The notes below the pieces were generated by a model, which saw only the letters and a program-made list of their open reading frames with translations, was not told where the DNA came from and did not search any database. From Paenibacillus kobensis NBRC 15729 (GTDB taxonomy: Bacteria; Bacillota; Bacilli; Paenibacillales; Paenibacillaceae): 64,000 bases of DNA. Position numbers and translations under genes: made by a program. The stretch's first letter is position 1; every line of letters starts with the position of its first letter. The stretch spans positions 62,001 through 126,000 of the forward strand of contig NZ_BILZ01000004.1 in assembly GCF_004000825.1 (NCBI RefSeq). Direction: 5' to 3'. This document shows, in pieces, positions 28,401 to 38,400 of this stretch.

Positions 28401-31400
28401 GAATAACCCCCTGCAGCCTTCTGCGGGGAGCTCGGAATCCAACATCTTTTACGTGCGAAAGGATAAGTAGGCAGTTGTGCTTTTAACGGAAGCGGACCGC
28501 CGCTTTCCGAGTGACGACGCCAATCTATAACCGTTCCGGAAGTCCATTTTCTCGCCGTTTCTTCCAATATCCAATCGACAGACTCCGGAACAGAATCGCC
28601 GGTGCGCGATTTGACCCGTCCGGTGAATAGCCCCTCCGGTTGATCCCCGCCGGCGAACTGCCTTAGCACGGAAGCCATTTCATGCAGGCTGCCTGCCGTG
28701 AAAGCGAGACGTTCCTCCATCTCCTCCCGGCCAGTCTGAAGCGTATGCGCAATCTGGCGGAGCGTCATTCCGCTGTTCCGCTGAAAGTGATCCGCTGCAT
28801 AATCGCCGATCCTGCTTGCATATTCCACAAGGCGCTCCCGGTTACGAGCCGACAGTATGATAAGTTCTTTGTCCTGTGGAGAATCAGATACGGCAGAAAG
28901 ACGGTCATCCACATATTCTTCGAGAATGATATGGCCGTTCACACCGCCGAAGCCAAACGCGCTGACGCCTGCGCGCCGAGGCAGCAGCTGCCCCTTCGCA
29001 TCTCTCACCCGATGCCATTGCTCCGTCGTCCGTGCCGGATAGAAAGGACTGCCATCCAACTGGATATAAGGATTCAGCTCGTTCAAATGCAGACTTGCCG
29101 GAATTTGTCCATGCTTGATCGATAGAATGACTTTCAAGACGCCTGCCATTCCTGCTGCCGCTTCGAGATGGCCGACATTCGTCTTCACCGATCCGAACGC
29201 GCAGTGAGGAGCCGCAGGCTGCGGCAAGTTCCGTTCTTCGTACAGCCGGTTGAACGCTTTCTTCAGCCCGTTGATTTCGATCGGGTCTCCCAGGCTCGTC
29301 CCGGTTCCATGCGTCTCGATATAACCGACTGTCGAAGGGTCGATACCCGAGTTTCTCCAGCAATCGGCAAGCAGGTCCGCCTGTGCATTCGGATTCGGCG
29401 TCGTCAGCGTATTCGCATGCCCGCCATGGTTCGTCCCAGAGCCTTTGACCAGCGCATAAATATGATCTCCGTCGGCAAGCGCCTTACTAAGCGGCTTCAA
29501 CAGCAGCATACCGCAGCCTTCGCCGCGCACATAGCCATTCGCATCCTTATCGAACGCTTTGCACTGGCCGTCCGGACTGAGCATGGCCGCCTTGCTTAGC
29601 CCGATATAGTAAGTTGGGCGAAGAATAACGCTGACGCCGCCGGCAAGCGCAAGATCGCATTGGCCGGCGCGGATTGCTTCCACCGCCTTATGGATGGCGA
29701 CGAGCGAGCTGGAGCACGCTGTGTCTATCGGTTCGCTCGGTCCGTGCAGGTTGAGCAGGTACGAGACCCGATTGGCTATCATGCAATGGGCAAGGCCGGT
29801 AGCCGACAAGCCATTCGGCTCGACGCCGCTTTCCATCAGCACTTCGCCGTAATCCATACTGCCTACCCCGATGTATACGCCCGTATTCGAACCGGAGAGC
29901 GCGGACGCCTTGTATCCGGCATCCTCGATCGCCTTCCACGCCTGTTCGATAACGAGACGCTGCTGGGGGTCCATTAAACCGGCTTCTTTGGGAGACAGGT
30001 TAAAAAACAACGGATCGAACTTATCGACGTCGTTCATAAAGCCGCCCCAGATTACGTTCGTTTTGTTCGGCTCCGTCATCGGATCTCCGTAGTAATCACG
30101 CCAGTTCCACCGGTCTTCCGGAATTTCCGTGACAAGGTTTTCGCCTGCGGCTATTTTGCTCCAGAAGATGTCCGCATTATCGCATTGCGGCATGACCCCG
30201 CTGATGCCGATAATCGCGACCGGTTCAACGGCTGCACCCTCTTCGATCTGATGCTCCCGTCCGGATGCTGCCTTGATGCCGGCAAAAGCCTGGTGTTCCG
30301 TCGCTGTAGGCTGCGCAGCCGGTGCCATCTCCGCCGGGGTTGGAGCAGGAGCCGGCACATCAATCCAAGGCACCGAATCTGCCGGGTCGGCATGTAAGTG
30401 CGGTATGAAGCCCGTTTCCTTCTCTTCGGCAACCGATTGCCCGGCCGCGGCAGATTGCAGCTTGTCTTTATACGTATGCGCCAAATGCTCGGAAAGCGAT
30501 CCAACCGCCGTATACTCGAAGAAGACGGACGGAATGAGCTCGAAGCCGAATCGGTCGTTCAGGAAGCTGCTGAAATTCATAAAAGAAATCGAATCGAAGC
30601 CGTACTCGCTCCAGTCCGTATTCAGACCGATATCCGCAGCCGGCACTTTCATAAATTCCGCTACGCTCGCGACCAGATCCCGCCTTGCTAATTCCAGCAC
30701 ATCAGCGTCGGTCATCTGCCGTTTAGCAGGTGACAGTGCAGCTGCGGAAGCAGCGGCTGTCTCCTGTGCGCCCCGGTTACCCGCTGCCACAGGGCGAAGC
30801 AGCTCTTGACCGGCCAGCCCGAATGCGGCTCTCATCTTCGGACGGTCACCGCTTAGCACCATGAACCGGGACTCCGGTCCGCTTAGACCGCGCTGCAGCG
30901 CACGGAAACCGTCCTTCAGCTCGAGCAGTTGTATACCCAGCCTGCGGCTCACCAGCTTGCCCGCTTCCTCGTCGACCTTCATTCCGCCGTCACGCCATAA
31001 CGGCCAGTTGACGGACAGCGTCCGGCCGCTCCGCATGCCTTGATTGCGGAGCCGTTCGCGGTATTCCGCATAATAGTCCATGAAGCCGTTGCCATAGGCA
31101 TAATCGCTCTGGCCCGCGCTTCCGAGTTCCGCCGATATCGAGGAGAAGAGGCAGAACAGATCGAGAGGCACATCTTGCAGCGCTTCATCGAGCAGCATCG
31201 TGCTCTTGATTTTCGCATGCAGTACCGTATCGAAATCCTCTTTGCTCTTATCCTTCAAATAGCGGTCCTTCACCACGCCCGCCATATGCAGAACGCCGTT
31301 CAGTTGGCCGAACCGGAGCCGGATGTCATCCAACAGACTGTCGATAGCAGCGCGGTCCGACAATCCGTTGCGGATATAGACCGCTTCTGCACCTTGCTCC

Positions 31401-32455
31401 CGCAGCCTGCCGAGCACAGCCATCGTGTCCGCATCCGGCTCGCGGCGGCCGCACAGCACCAGCTTCGCTTTGTACCGGTCAGCGAGCATACTTGCGAATG
31501 CTCTGCCTAATCCGCCCATCCCGCCCGTCAGCAAATAGACCCCGCCCGGACGCCAGAGAGGGACATCCTCTCCGATCGCCTCCGGCTGTACTTCTGCCAT
31601 TCGCTTGATGACGCGCTTGCCTTCCCGCCATCGAACGTCCGGCTCGAACGATCCGTCGTTCGCTTCTGCCTGGAGCACCTCGACAACTTGCTGCTCATCG
31701 AATCTGCCCGCCGCTCCCGGCGGCACATCAACCCCAACAGCACGAAAAGCAAAGCTTGTCCGTTCATGATGGATGACCCGAGCGAAGCTGCTGACCGCTT
31801 CATGTTGTGCCGCAACCCCATTCGCTGCGGTCGAGTAGAGATAGGTCAGCTTCACTTCTCCAAACCCTTTACCGGCCATAAACGCTTTGGTCATATAAAA
31901 TAACCGTTCGATACCCGTCAACAGCCGCTCGTCCCACAATAGCCCAATCTCCGCATCATCTGTATCCAACGCTGCGTAATGGAAGACATACAGGGGAAGA
32001 CGGTCCGGCCCGCTGCCAAGCAACGTGCTGATATAGTCGGCTAAACGGACGTAATCCGGTTCCGAACCCGGATGGAGCTGAATTTCATCCTGAACGCGCC
32101 CGCCCGTCTCGAAGTGTTCGCCCGAACGAACGATGAACGCTCTGCGGCCCGCCGCGCGCAGACTGTCCGACAGTGCTGACGTTAGTTGTTGGGCAGCATT
32201 GCCGCAGAGCAGGTAAATGCCTTTCGGCCACGAACGGAGCGTTCCTCCAGTTGTACCGGCTTCTTCCCATACCGGCTTCACATACAGCAGCGCATCTTCC
32301 TCCGCACGAAGGCCTTTTGCCGGATTTCCGCCCGGAATCCCGCTTGACTGTTCCTCTAATCGGAGCGCCTCCAGCTTGCCGAACCCTTCCTCGGGAGTGA
32401 GCACGCCCGCTTGAATTTGCTGCAAAATGTGCTGTTTGATCAACGCCGAACTCAT
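22418..32455 (-). CDS. Polyketide synthase protein E: KR-ACP-KS-DH-KR-ACP-ACP-KS-DH
   Basis: 3345 aa. Helical docking segment 1-32; KR1 about 75-540; ACP1 (Ser622); KS1 about 740-1180 (Cys914); linker domain; DH1 about 1370-1650 (His-x3-Gly-x4-Pro and Asp-x3-Gln intact); KR2 about 1655-2130, unlike the others and with the catalytic Asn replaced by Ser; near-identical tandem ACP2 (Ser2197) and ACP3 (Ser2310); KS2 about 2400-2835 (Cys2572); linker domain; DH2 about 3015-3300 (active-site His, Pro and Asp-x3-Gln kept; Gly shifted one position); C-terminal docking helices about 3310-3345. KR1-ACP1 completes the last module of D; KS2-DH2 is completed by KR-ACP of F. The ATG at 32455 has AGGAGG upstream and overlaps gene D's stop as ATGA. 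Confidence 0.94.
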   Translation of the reverse strand: MSSALIKQHILQQIQAGVLTPEEGFGKLEALRLEEQSSGIPGGNPAKGLRAEEDALLYVKPVWEEAGTTGGTLRSWPKGIYLLCGNAAQQLTSALSDSLRAAGRRAFIVRSGEHFETGGRVQDEIQLHPGSEPDYVRLADYISTLLGSGPDRLPLYVFHYAALDTDDAEIGLLWDERLLTGIERLFYMTKAFMAGKGFGEVKLTYLYSTAANGVAAQHEAVSSFARVIHHERTSFAFRAVGVDVPPGAAGRFDEQQVVEVLQAEANDGSFEPDVRWREGKRVIKRMAEVQPEAIGEDVPLWRPGGVYLLTGGMGGLGRAFASMLADRYKAKLVLCGRREPDADTMAVLGRLREQGAEAVYIRNGLSDRAAIDSLLDDIRLRFGQLNGVLHMAGVVKDRYLKDKSKEDFDTVLHAKIKSTMLLDEALQDVPLDLFCLFSSISAELGSAGQSDYAYGNGFMDYYAEYRERLRNQGMRSGRTLSVNWPLWRDGGMKVDEEAGKLVSRRLGIQLLELKDGFRALQRGLSGPESRFMVLSGDRPKMRAAFGLAGQELLRPVAAGNRGAQETAAASAAALSPAKRQMTDADVLELARRDLVASVAEFMKVPAADIGLNTDWSEYGFDSISFMNFSSFLNDRFGFELIPSVFFEYTAVGSLSEHLAHTYKDKLQSAAAGQSVAEEKETGFIPHLHADPADSVPWIDVPAPAPTPAEMAPAAQPTATEHQAFAGIKAASGREHQIEEGAAVEPVAIIGISGVMPQCDNADIFWSKIAAGENLVTEIPEDRWNWRDYYGDPMTEPNKTNVIWGGFMNDVDKFDPLFFNLSPKEAGLMDPQQRLVIEQAWKAIEDAGYKASALSGSNTGVYIGVGSMDYGEVLMESGVEPNGLSATGLAHCMIANRVSYLLNLHGPSEPIDTACSSSLVAIHKAVEAIRAGQCDLALAGGVSVILRPTYYIGLSKAAMLSPDGQCKAFDKDANGYVRGEGCGMLLLKPLSKALADGDHIYALVKGSGTNHGGHANTLTTPNPNAQADLLADCWRNSGIDPSTVGYIETHGTGTSLGDPIEINGLKKAFNRLYEERNLPQPAAPHCAFGSVKTNVGHLEAAAGMAGVLKVILSIKHGQIPASLHLNELNPYIQLDGSPFYPARTTEQWHRVRDAKGQLLPRRAGVSAFGFGGVNGHIILEEYVDDRLSAVSDSPQDKELIILSARNRERLVEYASRIGDYAADHFQRNSGMTLRQIAHTLQTGREEMEERLAFTAGSLHEMASVLRQFAGGDQPEGLFTGRVKSRTGDSVPESVDWILEETARKWTSGTVIDWRRHSESGGPLPLKAQLPTYPFARKRCWIPSSPQKAAGGYSASVHSAAADARYPAVNTYSVILKKSDILADHHRVDGRAVLPGAAQIELALYAARRTAGDGWKLSRIVWLEPVVVDQEEQEVAVTAQYGSGELLVELAGSRGGASAIYARAEFQQADSASRPETDRRSVPSDIEARCRYLGGQEWAYTPERSGDVAYGPYFQGLQQVWGSGTESLAFFRLPQLAARDSAKYELHPVVLDCVLQTLKGIQPVDRRDGAGTVLIPYALEGLEWIDPLPTQAYIYARVTGPNRFSIEMMDESGTVCLRVKEIALREIKSAGQSVQSEEWLFVPEWKPADASALMEHDSLGSNRQRILFIGSDYWEARWNGLLDEMRGLGDLFIIQYGSSSTRRVGGRRWEADQNDPAAYQVCLSEIGPVDHVYFLGGVNEKFSTELTLRALKETRDRGVVQLLRLAKPLLSRIDEDGMPLMVTVVTGGVFRVRGGERVDPAASELVGFALTLGLEQPKLGVCILDVDVKEREEAAHSFVSGLANSLRLRMRQVDGTTVMAVRNGVVHTRSMASARLPAADPRELPFRNQGVYMIVGGAGGIGHVLALYLARTLKARLVLTGRSPLDEEKRNRLRMIEEAGGQALYVQADASDCAAMHAAVEEANRRFGPIQGAVHSAAVLRDVTVKRMTEQDLMTVLSAKSEGSVVLANALADEPLDFMLFFSSAVSLAGSPGQANYAAGSSFTDAYALSLAELRPYPVRVINWGYWGSVGVASDEWHYKKLLAQGIHPITPEEGIDAVVRITAGTEKQVMPFKAERAFLQKMGIAPQEGYRDRSAAIVTYNNGGAVGVTATSQTAAVDAGDLERQAIGYIRRVFAEALALDAEEMDERETFEAYGVDSVVVLDINRLLERDFGKLPSTLLFEYMTIEKLADYLLSHHANRLHEMFRITIEPAIPVAQVSSHSAADVTDTLPDSVLRERTTAYICGVFAEALALDPDEIDPSETFETYGVDSVVVLDINRLLERDFGKLPSTLLFEYMTADKLTGYLLAQHKERLERMLSASDIGVQRETERSEAPEADGVKVSREARAADNVQTSLPDDGVTDIAIIGVSGKYPQADDLGQYWDNLLHGRDCITEIPSDRWRWQDYFDTSEGAPGKTYSKWGGFLSDVDKFDPLFFSISPAEAEGMDPQERLFLQTAWAALEDAGITRRELSDMAHQIGVFVGVMNADYEWLGAQATTQGILTHAHSNFWSIANRVSYVLDLHGPSLAVDTACSSSLTALHLACESLKRKECKAAIAGGVHLILHPAHYTRYSSVGMLSHGDQVKAFGDGADGFVDGEGVGAVLLKPLADAVKDGDRIYGVIKSTAINSGGKTSGFTVPNLAAQADLVVDALRKSGIDPRTVSYVEAHGTGTSLGDPIEVAALTKAYRTFTPDMNYCAVGTVKSNVGHLESAAGIAALTKVVLQMNHGTIAPSLHSQPPNPKIDFEQSPFYVAQQPMSWERPVLMKEGHAIEYPRRAGISSFGAGGSNAHVLVEEYVPSGDSFRREEQSGPSIVVLSAKNRDRLREYAGRIASYIRHELTDHPERSRFRLDELCYTLQTGREPMEERIALSAASLEEAASKLAAFHQSGEAPQGAFQSSLKGKRKRKASSGSVEDQNNVHAPAVIQEWLSGAEIDWKAMYTRLPRRIGLPTYPFAQERYWISDDNVSLPDRTSVSAAAGIHPMLDSNVSTMQTQRFLKKWTGDEPYLRDHRAGHVKILPAAAYLAMAWAAGNRSTDRQATVRLTGLSWHHPLIVRDVPVQAEIRLEADGAGAVFVVASQWAADEIVHAAGKIEFGDVSVIGRGAASIDLHAVRGRCGGRSPGDHFYAKLRQAGMEYGPSFQVVQSLSYSDEEALSELQAPSDALNWGGSSGTIHPALLDGAFQTAAAASIGLSGSLDSYLPFGADSLDVYDTDASVHFAYAIERLPRESGERQGAEKRYDVSLLDAEGNEAAVLRGLVLRRTALASEPATDAIPAEQEVEDWLEQMLTGELSADAVEQLVGGWING
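25380..25975 (-). repeat. Near-identical tandem ACP pair inside protein E
   Basis: Two carrier domains 113 residues apart (Ser codons at 25865-25867 and 25526-25528) share long identical runs, including the whole helix after the phosphopantetheine Ser. This indicates a recent in-frame duplication or gene conversion. Confidence 0.85.
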
Positions 32456-35400
32456 ACGGCTCCTCCTATCAAACGATCGGCTTGCTCCCAATCGAGCTCC
32501 CCTGCATGAAGTCTTCTAAGAATTTCGATCACATCGAATTGTTCCGCCGCCGTTCCCGGAGATGATACGGCATCTGCCGGCTTGTGCACCGGGGTGAGCG
32601 ATTGAACCGGCATACGTTCAGACCGTTTCACTAAATAATGCGTTAATGAAGCCACGACGCTGCCGGACGTATCTGTCAGCCATAGGTCAAACGTTCGGAA
32701 CTCCGCATCCGCTTTGGATAATACGGCATATACGACAATTTCAGCCGGCAGCCGGTCGAATATTTGAATCTCTTGAACCGAGAACGGGAAGTACCCGGAG
32801 TCCGGATCCGAACCGTCTGTATTCAACAGCCCGGTGACCGTTTGCAGCGCCCCGTCCAATAGAACAGGATGCAAGCCGTAACGGTTGTAATCAGGCAGCA
32901 AATGTTCCGGAAGCCGAATGAGCGACATGGCTTCCTTCTGGTTCGTCCGTATCCATTGCAAGCTGCGGAAGCTTGGACCGAACGCAATGCCGAGTTTCCC
33001 CATCATGTCGTAAAAGGCAGCGGGTCCCGCCGTATCGCCGCACCTGGCTTGAACCGCCGCAAGATCGATCGTCCGCCGTTCGTTAAGACGCGGCCCGTCG
33101 AAAGTGAGACGTCCTTGCGCATACACGGTCTGAGCCCCTGTCTCGACTGCGCCTTGCATCGAGAAGGATACATAATCGCCTTGCGGCACAAGAACCACTT
33201 TTAATGGCTGCGGCTCGTGAGTGCCGATGAATGGACGAACCCACACCATATTTTCGATCCGGCTCACTTGCCCTTCGCCCGCAAGCTCCGCTGCTGCTTT
33301 AGCCAGCTCCGCATAAGCCGCGCCTGGCAGCATTGGCCGCCTGCCAACGTGATGATCTTTCATATAGTAGCCGCTCGCGTCCAGCATGGCAGTATAGCTC
33401 GATTCTCGTAGCGTCGAGCTGTTGTAATCGAGCAGCGGATGCGGCTTCACGATGGATGGCTGCTGAGGGCGATGACTCGGACCCGTTTCCATCCAATACC
33501 GCTGCTGGGCAAAAGGATAAGTCGGCAGCGGCATACGCTTCATGATCCGTCCGCCGTACATTTGCTCCCAATCGATCGCCATGCCGTTCGTCCACAGCTT
33601 CGCCAACGCCTCCAGATTCCCGCTGCTGAGCCATTGTTCTGCGGGATTGCTGCCAGCTGGCGCAAGCATTGTCAGCCACTCCAGCTTTTCTTTGCCGCTC
33701 TGCACGTTTCCGGCGAACACACCGGTCAGACTTGTATCGCCTTCGGCAAAACGAAGCAGCTTGTCCGCCAGCTCGGCTTTGCTCCGGACAAGGAAAGCGG
33801 CGCGCTCCGCCATCGCTTCCCGCCCGACTTGCAGCGTATAGGCTGCGTGAGCGAGCCACGCCGCTTCCTCGTCCGCAGACTCCGACAAGGAAACCGTATC
33901 CATCTGCGCAGCAACCGCCTGATCCGTCTGGATCGACTCCTGCCATAGGTGTGCCAGCTCCGCTAAGCTGCGGCAACCGGACGATATCCCGTAAACATCG
34001 GCGTCTAGTCGGCTTGCGGCGCGAAGCAAGAAAGTTTCAAGCGACGCCGGATCGAATCCAGCCTCTGCCAGATCTGCATTGCCGTCGATGCTGCCCGGGT
34101 CGACCTGCAGTACATCAGCCGCTTCTTCTAACAAGATCTCATAGACGCGGTTTCGTTCGGTCGTGCCCGGCTGCATAGGCTTGCTCAGCCTTTCACCAGC
34201 GTGTCCGGAGTCAGCCTCGGCTGTCAGCCGCTCGTACACTCGCATCGCATAAGCCGACAACCGTTCTTTGTTCCGCGCGGAAAGAACGAACAGATGGGAA
34301 TGTCCTTCTTCGAACGAAGCCGCTGCCTCCCGCTCCTCGAACTGCTCCAACACGATATGCGCGTTGACGCCGCCGATACCGAAGGAACTGATGCCGGCTC
34401 TTCGCGGAATCGGGCGCCCTGATTTATCCGTTAAGGACTTCCATTCCGTCGCTTCCGTTACTAAGTAGAACGGACTGTCCTCCAGCCGGATATAAGGATT
34501 TTGCTTCGTATAATGAATCAAGCCTGGCAGCATCCGATGCTTCATCGCAAGCAGCACCTTGATAAAGCCCGCAATTCCGGAAGCCGATTCCAAATGGCCC
34601 GTATTCGTCTTCACTGAGCCAAGTCCGCAATGCGCCTGCGGCCGCTCCGTATGCCCGGCTTGCTTATACATTCTATCGAATGCAAGTTTCAAGCCTTCAA
34701 TTTCGACCGGATCACCTAGGCTCGTTCCCGTGCCATGCGTTTCGATATAGCTGACGGTAGCCGGATCGATCCCCGCTTGCGCGTAAGCTTCCACGATCAA
34801 ATCCGCTTGCGCACCCGAGTTCGGCGCCGTTACCGAGCTGGCTCGGCCGCCATGATTAATGGCGGTGCCTCTAATGACAGCATAGATATGATCGCCGTCC
34901 TCCACCGCCCGGCTGAGCGGTTTCAGCAGCACCGCACCGGCTCCTTCGCCTCTTACATAGCCGTTGGCGGCTGCATCGAACGTTTTGCACATGCCGTCTG
35001 GCGACAGCATGCCGGACTGGCTCTCATAGATATACAAGTTCGGGCTGAAAATCATGTTCACACCGCCGGCTATCGCCATCTCGCAGCCGCCGTTTCGAAT
35101 GGCTTCGACGGCTCGATGGATCGCAACCAGCGAGCTGGAGCATGCCGTATCGACCGGCTCGCTCGGTCCGCGCAAATTGAGCAGGAACGAGATCCGGTTC
35201 GCCAGCATCGATTGCGTGGCGATCGACTCCAGTCCGTGCTGCGCCATTAGCTCCGAGTAGTCCGCATTCGAGACGCCCATAAATAAGGCTGTACGCGTAC
35301 CGGACAGATCGGAAGGTTTATAGCCCGCATCCTCGATCGCCCGGTATACCGTCTCAATCGCTTTACGAGCTTGCGGATCGAGACGCTCCGCCTCCCTCGG

Positions 35401-38400
35401 CGAAATGCCGAAAAACAGCGGGTCGAACGAAGCGGGATCGTTCATAAACGCGCCCCAGATGATATTCGTTTTATGCGGTTCTTTGAGCGGGTCGCCGTAA
35501 TACTGCCGCCAATCCCAACGGTCCGCAGGGATTTCCGTCACCAGATTATCTCCTGCAGCAAGATGACCCCAGAACTGGCCGATATCATCCGATTGCGGGA
35601 ACAGACCTGCCGCTCCTACGACGGCGACCGGCTCGAGATGCCGCTCGCCCGCAGACGGCAGAGCCTGTCCCGAAGCGGCAGCCTTCGAACGATCTGGTGT
35701 TAATGGCCGTGATGGCGATGTTGAAGGCGCTGACTTGCTAATTGCAGATTGGGCCATACTGCCAGCACGCTTCGCCGCTGCCGCATTGCCGCTTCCCTTT
35801 CCAGCCGATTGAACTTGCGGCGCCGCTTCGGGTAAGGACTCCCTATAATAGTCATCCAACCGATTCCCATAGACTTCGTAGATATGACGGGCTGCCGACT
35901 CCGGCGACTCATGCGCGAAGAAGACGGCCGGCGTCAGATTCAAGCCGTAAGTCCGGTTCAACCGGTTGGACAATTCGGTGAACGTGATCGAATCGAATCC
36001 GAACTCGCTCATGCTGCTGTTCATTTGAATTTCCGATTCCCGGAGCTGCAGAACCGCACTGATGCTCTTCACGAAATCAGCACGGAACAGCTCCATTGCT
36101 GCCGCAGCATCGGCGGCTGTATTCTGAACCGCTGACGGCGAAACGGGATGCCTGACTTCGTCTGTGCGTTCCGGCGAGAAAGCAGCTTGTATCCGCTGCG
36201 CGTCCCCGTTTACGACCGCATACTGACAGCCCTGCTGCCCCAGTAGAAGGGAGAACGCATGCGTCCCGTCCTCTGAGTCCAGCGGCCGGAAGCCATGCCG
36301 GGCTTCGAGCGCGGCAAGCTCTTGTTCTCCGAGCCGCATGCCGCCCTCATACCAATACGGCCAATTAATGGACAACAGCTTGCCGAAATGTGCTTTTCCG
36401 GCAAAACGTGCCGCATAATGATCGAGGAAGCTGTTCGCATAAGCATAATCGGACTGGCCGGCATTGCCGAAAGCAGACAAGGAAGAGAACAGCGCGAACA
36501 AGTCGAGCTGTTCGTTCCTCAACGCTTCCCCAAGCTGCATTAAACCGTTCACTTTAGGCAGCATGACCGCTTCCATATCCGACCAGGATTTGCTCCTCAG
36601 CATCCCGTCCCGCACCGTTCCTGCACAATGCAATACACCATGGATAGGACCGAATGCTTCACGGGCCGCATGTACGACCCGTTCCGCTTCGCCCGGCACG
36701 CCGATATCCGCTTGCATATATACAGCATGTCCGCCTGACTGACGAAGTCCGGCGATCAGCTGCTCTATAGCGCCGTTCATTCCCGAACGGCCGACAAGCA
36801 CTAGACGCGCCCCGTACTGTGCAGCAAGAAAATGTGCGAACAGCTTGCCAAGGCCCCCGGCACCGCCCGTGATCATATACGTTCCATTCTCACGCAGAGA
36901 GGCTGCGTTCTTCTCGGCGGCATGACGCACCATCCGGCGCTCCTGCCTCTCCTGTCCCGCATAACGCACATCGGCCGTTCCAGCCGGAAAGGAGAGCTCA
37001 GCAGCGATTAAATCGGCTGTATCGTCCGGTTTTCTGCTATGTCCGGTTAAAGCTACCGTACGGAATCGGATTTCTTCGGATTCCTGAGAAACCGAGGAAG
37101 CAAATCCGCTTACGGCGGCATAAGCCGGATGAGGTTCTGTCTGTTCTGTTGCATGCACAAATAGCAGCGATGCGTGTAATCCGCATTGCTGCAAGGCTTT
37201 CATCATATGGAAGACCGAAACGATGCCGCGCTCCAACATTTGGGATAGCGAATCAGTTGCCAACTCCTGTGACCAAGCATGCACGACAGCAAGGCCGCGC
37301 TCGCCCGCGAACGGCCCATACCGCTCCGTCAATTGGTCGAGCAGCATCTCATAATGCTGGCCTTTCCCAGGATGAAGCTCGTAAATGCTGTCGGACGTCC
37401 AGCCGCATCCGCTTCCCCGTGCGACCCGTATAACCTTCGATTCCTGACAGTCTGCATGTTTCCTTAGACTTTCAGCTACTTCTTCCTGTTCGTCGAAGAG
37501 CAAGATAACGGAATGGCTCCGCCTGTCTCCAGCGCTCCGCTCCTGCAACTGACCGGCATGCCATTCCGGCCGGAAATAGTGGAGCTCAGAAGCATTCGAA
37601 GCCGGCGTTCCGGCTTGATAAGGCTGGAATGGACGAACTGAATAATCCCGGAATGATGCGATCACGTTCCCGTTCTCGTCCAGCATGTTTGCCTCATACA
37701 CCGCTTCCTCCGTCGATGCCCCCGGGCTTGCCTGGCGTTTTGCGTACACAAAAGCGGCTTGAGGCAGCGGGGATGCCGCCAGCTCCAGTTCGCCGATCAC
37801 GAACGGTAAGTAAATGGAGTCTAGATCTGCCGATGTCCGGTATGCCCATGCGATTACCGTCTGCAGACAGGCGTCCGCATAAGTCGGATGAAGCGCGTAT
37901 TTGCTTTGTTCCTGTTCCAGACCGTCCGGCATGCGGACGGCGGACAGCGCCTCCTCTTCATTCCAATAGAAAGCGCCAATGCCTTGAAACCGCGGACCGA
38001 ACGGCGCTCCGATGGAAGCCAAATGCCGGTAATACAACTGGGCTTCCTCTTGGCCGCCTTCGCAACGCCGCATGACGGCGCTGATGTCGATGCTCGAAGA
38101 AGCCGTACCCGCGACTTGCGAACCGAATCGCAGCGTTCCTTGCGCATGTGCTCCGCGGCTTGTATCAGATACCGTACGAATTTCGAAGTCGGCCGTTTCG
38201 TCATCCCGAGGGAACAACAGCGTCTCCGTCTCTACTCCGCCGGCGGCTGCCATAATCGGACTTGCGAACACGACGTTACTCAAATGCGTTACCCGGCTTG
38301 AGACGTCGGCCAATTGCCCAGCAGCACGCGCCATCTCCATGTAGACGACAGCAGGCAGCATGTGCAGATGATCCTCCAAGAAAAACTCCGATCCAGTAAA

